64,000 bases of DNA from Cellulomonas xylanilytica (lineage in GTDB: Bacteria; Actinomycetota; Actinomycetes; Actinomycetales; Cellulomonadaceae): positions 62,001-126,000 of the forward strand of contig NZ_BJUB01000004.1 of NCBI RefSeq assembly GCF_007989805.1, given 5' to 3'. Shown piece by piece: positions 38,847-45,657 of this stretch (positions within the stretch are counted from its first letter, which is position 1; every line of letters begins with the position of its first letter). Below the pieces are notes generated by a model. That model did no database searches and was not told the DNA's origin. It saw nothing but the letters and a program-made list of their open reading frames with translations. The translations under genes were made by a program, and so were the position numbers.

Positions 38847-39100
38847 CCAATCGGGTGAAGAATGACACGGTTGTGATCTTTGTCGTAGTAGCGCCGGGTT
38901 TTCGACCACCCCGCCGGTACCCTGGAGATGCACGAACGCCCCGGTCGACGAACGTCGGCCACTAGGGCAACGGTCGACCGGGGTCGTTTGCGGTTCTTGG
39001 GTGAACGCTTTCGACTCTAGCGCCGTGGCAGTCCTCGCCGTCAACCCGTCGGCGTGAACTGCTACGGCGTGTCGGCCGCGTGTAGATATGGATCACTGCC
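38847..39100. other. Gap in the element with a strong hairpin
   Basis: No secure gene. CCCCGGTCGAC (38939-38949) and GTCGACCGGGG (38973-38983) are perfect 11-base complementary arms around 23 bases, then TCGTTTGCGGTTCTT. It could be a terminator, a structured leader or a replication hairpin. Confidence 0.5.
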
Positions 39101-39295
39101 GTGGCAGACCTGCAGAAGCCCGGAGAGCGGGCACCCCGATCGGGTCAGTACGAGATCGTCGGTCCTCGTGGTGGTGACGCTGGAGGGCGCGAGCGGACGG
39201 TGACGCGGGGCGAGCCCCTGCCGCCTACGCCGCAGTCCGGTCAGCGGTACCGCATGTCGGACCCGACGAACAACGGGTCGGGCAAGAAGAAGTAG
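39101..39295 (+). CDS. YjzC-like small protein
   Basis: 64 residues from a GTG at 39101 (VADLQKPGERAPRSGQYEIV). The pattern KPGERAPRSGQYEIVGPRGG, then RTVTRGEPLPPTPQSGQRYR and a basic SGKKK tail matches the YjzC-like family of small proteins found in many bacteria and phages. Function is unknown. It reads outward on the plus strand, opposite to most element genes, and ends 231 bases before the membrane-protein gene. Confidence 0.75.
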   Translation: MADLQKPGERAPRSGQYEIVGPRGGDAGGRERTVTRGEPLPPTPQSGQRYRMSDPTNNGSGKKK

Positions 39296-39529
39296 CACCG
39301 CGACCCGTGCCGGGCGGCGCACAACCGCGCTGCCCGGCACTGGCGTCTGATCTTGAGGGTGCGCTGCTCGGAGACGCGGAGTCGCCCGAACGGCATAGAC
39401 CATGCGCGATCGTGTGCACGGCTCCCAGATCGCCACCGGTGAGCCCACGACGGCGACGTGCCGGCGTCGTCACCCGGACGCGTCGGCGATCCGACCCGTC
39501 GTGTCGGCCGGACCCACTACGTTCGGCCC
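39296..39529. other. Intergenic gap in the element
   Basis: 234 bases without a credible gene, presumably the promoter of the downstream membrane-protein gene. I see no repeat or hairpin of note. Confidence 0.4.
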
Positions 39530-40204
39530 ATGGTTCGTAAGCCGCGCCGGGAGATGCGCCCACTCCGGATCGTGATGCGTGACGCCGCGCTGGACGCGGC
39601 CGCACGGCTCGACGGCCAGGCATGGGTGCAGGCCGCCGACGGCATGGGGTGGGTTCGGCGTCGTCGCGTCGTGTTCTCCGACCGGGACATGCTTCTGAAG
39701 CTCATGTACGCGCTCAGTGAGGTGTGCGGCGGGACGCCCGTCACAGTGGGGAACCGCAACCAGAACCCTCTAGGCCCTCCGTACGACGACGCAGTCGATG
39801 CGATCACGACCGCCGCGCCCGGCGACCGTTCGGTCATCGTCATCAACGGGACGTGCAGCGCCACTCCCGGAACCATGGGGTTGGGCTGGCACATCTATCT
39901 CACCGCCGAGCGACACCACATGTTCCCCAGGCTGTCCAGCACCGGTGACATACCCGACAAGGACGAGATCCTGCGGAGACTGATGGCAGAGGTCGACAGG
40001 TTCACCGTCCCCGCGCCACGGCGACTCCGGTCGAACGCCCCGATCATCGAGAACATCTCCATGCAGGACGCGAACCAACGCGCCCATGACGCAAAGATCG
40101 CATCGCGCGCTGCACGCGTCGGTGGGTGGTGGGGTGCGCTCGGCGGCGGCGTACTCGCAACGATCGTGGCGATCGTCGCGGCGATCGCCCAGCGTCCGAC
40201 CTAG
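39530..40204 (+). CDS. C-tail-anchored membrane protein of unknown function
   Basis: 224 residues from the ATG at 39530 (MVRKPRREMRPLRIVMRDAA). The N-terminus is very basic. A single hydrophobic segment close to the C-terminus (about 198-221, VGGWWGALGGGVLATIVAIV) would anchor a cytoplasmic domain of about 195 residues. No signal peptide and no recognised domain. Its stop overlaps the stop of the convergent zinc-finger gene over a CTAG. In a satellite-sized element a gene like this, transcribed alone and away from the replication genes, is a candidate cargo or superinfection-exclusion gene, but that is inference. Confidence 0.7.
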   Translation: MVRKPRREMRPLRIVMRDAALDAAARLDGQAWVQAADGMGWVRRRRVVFSDRDMLLKLMYALSEVCGGTPVTVGNRNQNPLGPPYDDAVDAITTAAPGDRSVIVINGTCSATPGTMGLGWHIYLTAERHHMFPRLSSTGDIPDKDEILRRLMAEVDRFTVPAPRRLRSNAPIIENISMQDANQRAHDAKIASRAARVGGWWGALGGGVLATIVAIVAAIAQRPT

Positions 40205-40665
40205 TCAGCCCAGGCGTGCGGCACCCGCACCTCGAGCCCGCCCGCGATCTCCAACGCCAACGCCGACGGACGCACCCGCTCCACCGTCGTGAACTCGACC
40301 GCGTACTCCCACACCCGCCGCGCATCCTCTACATCGCCGCGCGACACGAGCGTGCGGAACCGCCGCGACCAGAACGGCTCACCCGGCAACGCCGCCACCA
40401 GTGGACGCGTCGGCGGCGGTGCAGCATCCGCCACCGCCTGCGGCACCCGCGCCGCATCCCGCTCCCGACGACGAGCCCGCTGCGCCGACATCGAGCACGC
40501 ATGCGAGCAATACCGCGCCAGGTGGTGCGCCCGCACCACGTCCAAATCGACCACGCACCCCGCCCGCGCGCACACACGCGCCGACGAGCTCGTGGGCGCG
40601 AACGCCGACATCGCGTCCCGGCCGTCGCCACGGTCCGACGCCGATCGGCTCACATCGGACGACAT
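40201..40665 (-). CDS. Four-cysteine zinc-finger protein
   Basis: 154 residues from the ATG at 40665 (MSSDVSRSASDRGDGRDAMS); an upstream ATG at 40776 is possible but adds unlikely sequence. Cysteines at about 32, 37, 53 and 57 (ARVCARAGC, then RYCSHACSMSAQRARRRERD) form a probable treble-clef or zinc-ribbon site followed by an Arg-rich helix, as in small DNA-binding proteins of actinophages and plasmids. The C-terminal part (SRRFRTLVSRGDVEDARRVW) is helical with no known match. It follows the prohead protease gene on the same strand. Confidence 0.65.
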   Translation of the reverse strand: MSSDVSRSASDRGDGRDAMSAFAPTSSSARVCARAGCVVDLDVVRAHHLARYCSHACSMSAQRARRRERDAARVPQAVADAAPPPTRPLVAALPGEPFWSRRFRTLVSRGDVEDARRVWEYAVEFTTVERVRPSALALEIAGGLEVRVPHAWAD

Positions 40666-40776
40666 CGCCGACCTTTCATCGATCTCCGTGAATGTGTGTG
40701 TGGAAAACCACGGCGCGGGCTCATGCTCGATCCCCACCAGAAAAAGACGGCCCCCTACTTGGTCAAGCGTTGGCAA

Positions 40777-41664
40777 TCACGTGGGGTACTTCTCGCGCAT
40801 GAGTCGGTCGTACTCGCGTTGCCATCGGTCCCACCCGCGTTGGTCGCGTGGCCGGTGGTCGAGGAGTTCGGCCATGCGCTGGTCCCACGTGGCGGCGGCG
40901 CGGTGCATGCCGTGCTGCGCGTCGATGATGGATCGGATGCGTGGGCTCGGTTCGGTGGTGCCGATGTCGGCGGGCTGCACGTACTGCTGCCAGCGCTCGC
41001 CGGCGGCGGCGAGGCGGTCGGCTTCCGCGAGGATCTCGCGTCGGCGTTCCTGTTCCTGGTGGTCGGCGATCTGCTTGTCGAGAATGAACCGTGCCCCGTA
41101 CCCGCCGTGCACCACACGGTCGGCCTCGTCGAGTATCGGGTTCACGGGTGGTGGGGTGGGTGGCTTGGCGATCTCCAGGACGCGGCTGCCGGGGACCGCG
41201 CCCTGCCAGACGAGCGACGCCTCTCGGACGCGTGCTCCGCGTCGTGTGACGGTGGGTAGTCCGTTGCGGGTGGTGGGTCGGGTCCAGATGTCGTGGTCGT
41301 TGTTCGGTGTGAACGCGACGGACGCGGCGGAGTGCAAGCCTTCGCGGACGAGTTCGCGCGTGTGCGCCTTGGCGGACGTGGACCCGACGAGCCGCCCCCA
41401 GCCTTCCAACCCGGCGTCGGTCGGCTTGATCGTGGTGAGCACCCCGACGGCGCGTGCGGCGTCGTGCGCGACCAGCAGTCGTGTCCTGGTGGCGGTCACG
41501 GGCTCGAATGAGTCCGCGTCCCACTGCTCCCGGTAGAGCATCACGGTCCCGTCCGGTGCGCGGTCACCCACGGTCGCGGTGCCCCAGGCGGTGATGAGCA
41601 CGTGCACGTCGTCGGCTTCGAGCTCGACGCGCGGCAGCGGCATCTCGGCCGCCGTCGTGGTCAT
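40777..41664 (-). CDS. HK97-family prohead (capsid maturation) protease
   Basis: 295 residues (MTTTAAEMPLPRVELEADDV). The S78-type fold runs through about residue 170: WDADSFEPVTATRTRLLVAHD (candidate catalytic His67), GLEGWGRLVGSTSAKAHTRE, HSAASVAFTP (candidate Ser115), then VREASLVWQGAVPGSRVLEI, the usual end strand. A C-terminal extension of about 125 residues is rich in charged helices (DHQEQERRREILAEADRLAA) and might act as a scaffold-like or binding tail. The family processes phage head proteins. The start overlaps the stop of the gene before it by four bases. No capsid gene is found next to it. Confidence 0.85.
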   Translation of the reverse strand: MTTTAAEMPLPRVELEADDVHVLITAWGTATVGDRAPDGTVMLYREQWDADSFEPVTATRTRLLVAHDAARAVGVLTTIKPTDAGLEGWGRLVGSTSAKAHTRELVREGLHSAASVAFTPNNDHDIWTRPTTRNGLPTVTRRGARVREASLVWQGAVPGSRVLEIAKPPTPPPVNPILDEADRVVHGGYGARFILDKQIADHQEQERRREILAEADRLAAAGERWQQYVQPADIGTTEPSPRIRSIIDAQHGMHRAAATWDQRMAELLDHRPRDQRGWDRWQREYDRLMREKYPT

Positions 41665-41930
41665 GGTCGTGCGTCCCGCGTGGTGGCGTTCTTGGCGTTC
41701 TCGGCGACGACCGGTGCGGCGATGTCGAGCGCGGTCGTGATCCTGCCGCCGTCCCGGTGGCGCACGTACAGCCGTTCCTCCCCGGCGTGCTGGCGGCGGA
41801 TGACTTCCCCGGCGGATGCGCGTGCGGCGCGTGCTCGGACGTCGTCGATGCTGGTGTCGGCGGGCATGGCGAGTGCGGCCAGCCAGGGTTCGGCGGCGAG
41901 CACGTCGGCGGGGATCTGCAGGCGTGGCAT
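41661..41930 (-). CDS. Small hypothetical protein upstream of the prohead protease
   Basis: 89 residues from the ATG at 41930 (MPRLQIPADVLAAEPWLAAL). It includes PADTSIDDVRARAARASAGE and RLYVRHRDGGRITTALDIAA. No family is recognised. Its stop overlaps the protease start (ATGA), so the two are translationally coupled and it may belong to the same head-related function. Confidence 0.6.
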   Translation of the reverse strand: MPRLQIPADVLAAEPWLAALAMPADTSIDDVRARAARASAGEVIRRQHAGEERLYVRHRDGGRITTALDIAAPVVAENAKNATTRDARP

Positions 41931-41988
41931 GGGGTGCGCCTCTCGTCGGCGGGTGTCATGCGGCGCACCGTTGCGCTTGCGTGACAGA

Positions 41989-42186
41989 TTAGCGGTCGTC
42001 CTCACCGGTGGTCAGACGCGCGTCGATCGCGGCCGGACACGTGATCTCGTGTGCCCATGTGGACGCGTACGGGTGGCCGTTGCCGTCCATGTGGAGGACA
42101 CCGGGCAGTTCGCGGCAGGTGCACATGCCGAGCATGACGACGGTGTCGACGACGAACCGTTGTGTGGGTTCGGGGATGAGGCTCAT
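41989..42186 (-). CDS. Small Cys/His protein of the element
   Basis: 65 residues from the ATG at 42186 (MSLIPEPTQRFVVDTVVMLG). MCTCRELPGVLHMDGNGHPY and HEITCPAAIDARL contain three Cys and three His that could bind zinc. The gene overlaps the previous one by four bases. Family unknown. Confidence 0.6.
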   Translation of the reverse strand: MSLIPEPTQRFVVDTVVMLGMCTCRELPGVLHMDGNGHPYASTWAHEITCPAAIDARLTTGEDDR

Positions 42187-42380
42187 CGGCGTCGTCGTGC
42201 TCGTCGTCGCGCTTCGGAGACGGTGGCGTCGGTGCCGTCGCGGCGGACGGTGCGCAGCAACGCCTCGAGCCGGTCCCCGGTGGTGCGGGTCGCGCCGCAC
42301 ATGGGGCACCGGTCGGTCGTGGCGTCGTTCCGTATCCACCGGTGGCTGCACGGCGGTCGGTCGTCCGTGGTCACGGTCAT
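42183..42380 (-). CDS. Small zinc-ribbon-like protein of the element
   Basis: 65 residues from the ATG at 42380 (MTVTTDDRPPCSHRWIRNDA). CSHRW and CPMCGATR resemble half zinc ribbons, and the C-terminus is Arg-rich (ARRRARRRR), so it may bind nucleic acid. It overlaps both neighbours by ATGA. Confidence 0.6.
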   Translation of the reverse strand: MTVTTDDRPPCSHRWIRNDATTDRCPMCGATRTTGDRLEALLRTVRRDGTDATVSEARRRARRRR

Positions 42381-42736
42381 GGCGCGTTCTCCTCGGAGTC
42401 GTCGACGGCAATGAGCTCGGAGCGGCACGCCGAGCAATTCGTGACTGGGTAGGAACCGTGACCGGGCAGTGGGCATCGGTCGAAGTGGATGGTCCGGCCG
42501 GGGTCCTCGCCGCCGCTCTGCGCGACCGCGTCCCACCACGGCCCGTGCTCCGACAGTCGGCGGGGGGTGGCGGTGGCGGCGTCTGCGGCGACGTAGGCCA
42601 GTGCGACGGCGAGATCCCGGAACGGACGGCGTGCGTGTTCGCGGGTGAGGAACGTCAAGATGCTCTGGACCGGCCAGTCCGGTCTGAGCACGTTCGCCGC
42701 TCCGGCGAGCAGTTCCAGTTGCTTCGCGGTGGGCAT
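42377..42736 (-). CDS. Hypothetical protein, first gene after the iterons
   Basis: 119 residues (MPTAKQLELLAGAANVLRPD). The N-terminal helices (SILTFLTREHARRPFRDLAV) and a C-terminal Cys/His cluster (HFDRCPLPGHGSYPVTNCSACRS) suggest a helical domain plus a zinc site. It heads the run of coupled genes that leads to the prohead protease, and its promoter would lie within the iteron region. Confidence 0.65.
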   Translation of the reverse strand: MPTAKQLELLAGAANVLRPDWPVQSILTFLTREHARRPFRDLAVALAYVAADAATATPRRLSEHGPWWDAVAQSGGEDPGRTIHFDRCPLPGHGSYPVTNCSACRSELIAVDDSEENAP

Positions 42737-42777
42737 GCCAACACCAATCCGATCGGGTCGCGCGCGGTCAGGAACTA

Positions 42778-42955
42778 GACGGTTTGGACTTGGTCTCCAT
42801 GTGTCTTAGGGGGAGGGAAAGGGAGGGTCCGGCGTGGCCGGACGGTTCGCCGACTGTTGGCCGACGGTTGGTGATGGTCGATGACGGTTCAACCGTCCGG
42901 CGACGCTGGACGGTTTGGCTGGGTCCAACCGTCAGACGACGCCGGACGGTTGGGC
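42778..42955. repeat. Iteron cluster, candidate replication origin
   Basis: GACGGTT followed by T, C or G and then G-rich bases recurs at 42778, 42841, 42863, 42883, 42909 and 42945 on the plus strand and at 42889-42897 and 42925-42933 in reverse. A degenerate copy (GACTGTTGG) starts at 42852. One pair makes the palindrome GACGGTT-C-AACCGTC (42883-42897). The right half lies inside the 3' end of the initiator-like gene, where it encodes the repeated peptide QPNRPAS. An origin lying partly within the initiator gene is known from lambda. Confidence 0.75.
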
Positions 42956-43296
42956 GTCATCGGTTTTGGAAGATCGAGCAGGTACGTCGTCCTCATTCGG
43001 CCGCGCGAGGCGTCCTTGCGGGCCAGCAGAGCGGGCCGAATGTCGGTCGGCGCGCACAACTGGTTGATCAGCTCGATCACGGACGAGCGGTGCATCCCCG
43101 TCCACGCGGCGAGTTGCTCGGCACCGGGCTTGTCGGTCTCGCCGTCGAACGAATCGCACGCGAGAACCAGCAGCAGGAGGCGCTGTCCCTGTGTCACCCA
43201 GTTCGGTGGCAGCGCCGCGACGCGGGCCACGGCAGGGCGAGCACCGTCAACCACGAGCGGACCGATGTTCGTCATGTCGGACGCCGTGCGAGGCAT
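42889..43296 (-). CDS. Winged-helix replication-initiator-like protein
   Basis: 135 residues (MPRTASDMTNIGPLVVDGAR); a second ATG at residue 8 is possible. PPNWVTQGQRLLLLVLACDS and KPGAEQLAAWTGMHRSSVIE with the following INQLCAPTDIRPALLARKDA form a helix-turn-helix of the phage replication-initiator type. The C-terminus repeats NRPASSDG and NRPASPDG because its DNA is part of the iteron array. It starts seven bases after the upstream HTH gene. The role as initiator is inferred from the domain and the iterons. Confidence 0.65.
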   Translation of the reverse strand: MPRTASDMTNIGPLVVDGARPAVARVAALPPNWVTQGQRLLLLVLACDSFDGETDKPGAEQLAAWTGMHRSSVIELINQLCAPTDIRPALLARKDASRGRMRTTYLLDLPKPMTPNRPASSDGWTQPNRPASPDG

Positions 43297-43303
43297 GCGC
43301 GGG

Positions 43304-43933
43304 TCACGGCAACGCCTGCCACACCATGAGTTCGTCGATGAGATGGCGCGCGGCCGTCAGGTTGTCACGCGCGAGCGCGCGCGCAATCTGTGGCGGGTCG
43401 AGTTCGTCGGGACCGAACTCCGCCATGAGTGCGTCGATGTCGGCGTATCCGCCGTACGCGCCGACCGTCTGCACGGCGCGGCAGATCCCCGTGTACAGGT
43501 CCGACCGGGCCTGCCGCTCGGCGTCGGCGCGCTCGCGCTCGGGGTCGATGACGGGCGGCCGGCGGGGCAGACGCGATCCATCTGGATCAATCCGCGTGTC
43601 GGCGTGAGCGTCCGGAACGACGGCCGGTGATCCATCTGGATCGCTCACGTCTCGTTGAACGGTGGCCTGACCGACGCCGAGCACGGCGGCGGCTTCACGC
43701 TGCGACAGACCTTCGCCGCCCTGGTCCACGGGCGCGACGAGCTCGCGTGCCGCTTCGCGCCGCTCGTCGATCTCGACGCGCACGTACCCGCCGATCGAGC
43801 GCACCCACTCCTGCGTCGACATGCCGAGCGCCGCCGGGACGCCCATGCGCTGCGCGAGCAGCACGAGCCGCCACCCGCCCGTCATCGACTGCCCGAGCGC
43901 GGCCGTCCACTCCTCGGCGTCGTCGCGGTTCAC
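43304..43933 (-). CDS. HTH DNA-binding protein coupled to the ParB/methyltransferase
   Basis: 209 residues from a GTG at 43933, which overlaps the methyltransferase stop by four bases. The N-terminal part (VNRDDAEEWTAALGQSMTGG) and MSTQEWVRSIGGYVRVEIDE lead to a clear helix-turn-helix, GLSQREAAAVLGVGQATVQR. The C-terminal part is acidic and charged. It may be a ParB-related regulator or part of the element's copy or packaging control. Family not firmly named. Confidence 0.7.
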   Translation of the reverse strand: MNRDDAEEWTAALGQSMTGGWRLVLLAQRMGVPAALGMSTQEWVRSIGGYVRVEIDERREAARELVAPVDQGGEGLSQREAAAVLGVGQATVQRDVSDPDGSPAVVPDAHADTRIDPDGSRLPRRPPVIDPERERADAERQARSDLYTGICRAVQTVGAYGGYADIDALMAEFGPDELDPPQIARALARDNLTAARHLIDELMVWQALP

Positions 43934-45048
43934 GGGATGACCGCCCCGCCGAGATCGGACCCGAGCCACCGGCGGTTCATCGACTGCGCGAACGCGCCCC
44001 ACGCCGCCGTGCCCGCGAACGGGTCCACGATCAGGTCGCCGGGGTCGGTCAGCGACTCGATCAGACCTTCGATCTGCGCGACCGACTGCGCCCACCGGTG
44101 CGTCGTCTGGTCCGGCGGACGCTCGGACTTGATGACGTCGTTCAACATGCGCGGGTGCACGCGGGTGCCGCCGTTGACGAACCAGAGAATCGGTTTCCAC
44201 CCGACGAACACGCCGACGCCGGGGATCGCGGGTGTCGGCGACCCCTGCAGGAGACAGATCGTCCACCAGTACCGCAGGTGCTCGGCCATGTTCGGGATGA
44301 CCTCGTGCAGCGTCGACTGCCCGGCGTACGCGATCAGCGATCCGCCGGGCTTGAGCACGCGCGCGGCGAACACGGCCAGGTCCGTGTACAGCGGCACGGC
44401 GCGCCGCCCGTATGGCGGGTCGGTCAGGATCAGGTCGACCGATCCGGGCTCGAGGTCGGCGAACACTTCCCGGAAATCGCCGATCCGAACCGGTGCCCGG
44501 TAGGTCGGGGCGGTGTCGTATTCCTGGCGTTGCGCGGCGAGCTCATCCCGCCGCCGCTCGGTCCGGTATTCCTTGAGGGTGAGCGGCCGCTTGTCGTATT
44601 TGCGTGGCCGAACCTTCCCGTCGCGGCCCACGGCGCCTTTCGGCAACTTATCGGGACTGATAAGTTGCTTGGCATTCCAGACCGTGCCGTAACTGACGCC
44701 GAGCGCCTTCGCGACTGCCGTCAATATCATTCCTCGTTCGACCACCAGAATCTCGACATGCGCGCGCAGGACGTCCCTCGTCATGTGCCGGCGGACCAGG
44801 TTCAGTTCGGCGGCGAGACGCATCGCGTGCTCGTCGTCATCGACGACGACGACCATCGACTCGCATGGCACACCGAGCTCGGAGGCGATCCGGATGCGGT
44901 GGTGCCCGTCGATGATCCGGCCGTGCTGGTCTACGAGTACGGGCACCTTCACCCCGAACTCGGCGATCGATGCGCGCAGCGCCGCCTCGGTCGCGGCGTC
45001 GAGCGTGGGCATGAGTTGGAACGGTGCGGAGTCTTCCTGAAGTGACAT
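43930..45048 (-). CDS. ParB-nuclease/DNA methyltransferase fusion
   Basis: 372 residues (MSLQEDSAPFQLMPTLDAAT). The N-terminal ParB-like domain has GRIIDGHHRIRIASELG at about 43-59. A helix-turn-helix follows at 108-129 (AVAKALGVSYGTVW). The C-terminal half is a beta-class N4-cytosine or N6-adenine methyltransferase with motif IV DPPYG at 210-214 and the SAM motif DPFAGTAAWGAF near residue 342. Such fusions are frequent in actinophages and probably modify the element's DNA or protect it from restriction. No restriction gene is adjacent. Confidence 0.88.
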   Translation of the reverse strand: MSLQEDSAPFQLMPTLDAATEAALRASIAEFGVKVPVLVDQHGRIIDGHHRIRIASELGVPCESMVVVVDDDEHAMRLAAELNLVRRHMTRDVLRAHVEILVVERGMILTAVAKALGVSYGTVWNAKQLISPDKLPKGAVGRDGKVRPRKYDKRPLTLKEYRTERRRDELAAQRQEYDTAPTYRAPVRIGDFREVFADLEPGSVDLILTDPPYGRRAVPLYTDLAVFAARVLKPGGSLIAYAGQSTLHEVIPNMAEHLRYWWTICLLQGSPTPAIPGVGVFVGWKPILWFVNGGTRVHPRMLNDVIKSERPPDQTTHRWAQSVAQIEGLIESLTDPGDLIVDPFAGTAAWGAFAQSMNRRWLGSDLGGAVIP

Positions 45049-45188
45049 GCTGGTTCCCGTCGGTGGTCATGGTCGTCCGCAGACAACGGAGTCGGGGTGC
45101 GTGAGCACCCCGGCTCTCGTCGAGTCGGGGGGCGCTTGGGGGCTGTGGCCGTCATGAGACGTCGCGCTCGGCCGTGTCCTCGTTCACG

Positions 45189-45404
45189 TCAGCCCCGAGC
45201 ACGTGTCCCCACGTGCCGGACCGAGACGGGTTCCAGGAGCGCGTCGAGATCCGACCGCCGGAAGCGGACCACCCGCGATCCGATCCGGTACGCGGTCAAC
45301 TTGCCCGCGTCGACGAGCCGGTCGAGCGTGCGCGGTGAGACGTCGAGATACGCGGCACTGTCGAGCCGTCGCACCCAGGTCGTGTCGTTGAGATCGTCAT
45401 TCAT
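45189..45404 (-). CDS. xis: Excisionase (MerR/HTH_17-type)
   Basis: 71 residues (MNDDLNDTTWVRRLDSAAYL). The winged-helix SAAYLDVSPRTLDRLVDAGK followed by AYRIGSRVVRFRRSDLDALL is the HTH_17 excisionase pattern. It lies 253 bases downstream of the integrase gene on the same strand, as in many actinobacterial integrative elements, and would direct excision by binding near the att sites. Confidence 0.85.
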   Translation of the reverse strand: MNDDLNDTTWVRRLDSAAYLDVSPRTLDRLVDAGKLTAYRIGSRVVRFRRSDLDALLEPVSVRHVGTRARG

Positions 45405-45657
45405 GGGAACGTCCCCGCTCTCTGATTGTTGGCCGGTCCAGGCTCAATCCATCACGAGATCGAGGCCGGAACAAGAGACGCCGTGCGTCGCTGTGAAAGT
45501 CTCCGCGGGACTACCGGTGGCACCGTCCGCGCATTACAGGCCTGCAAGGTCTTGCGGCGATCTAAAGCGGCTTTAAGCGGTTTTTTGCCGACAACGCAGT
45601 ACGGCTCCCGAGACAAGAAATGTCCGGGAGCCGTACTGGAGGAATCTCACATCGTGG
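45405..45657. other. Gap between excisionase and integrase
   Basis: 253 bases with the integrase terminator at its right end (see 45597-45638). The remainder has a repeated AAAGCGG/TTTAAGCGG stretch at about 45563-45582 next to TTTTTT, possibly the excisionase promoter or operator. No gene is seen. Confidence 0.45.
45597..45638 (-). terminator. Terminator of the integrase gene
   Basis: CAGTACGGCTCCCG (45597-45610) and its complement (45625-45638) form perfect 14-base arms. The loop also pairs, GACA with TGTC. On the minus strand it ends CGTTGTCGGCAAAAAACC. It starts 20 bases after the integrase stop. Confidence 0.88.

Noticed and set aside
38925-39017. A 30-codon frame (MHERPGRRTSATRATVDRGR) across the hairpin at 38939-38983
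   Set aside because: The GGAG directly touches the ATG with no spacing, and the sequence is mostly determined by the hairpin. A leader peptide cannot be excluded but is unsupported.
42778-42955. CRISPR array
   Set aside because: Repeats are about 9 bases, in both orientations and irregularly spaced, with no cas genes. They fit iterons.
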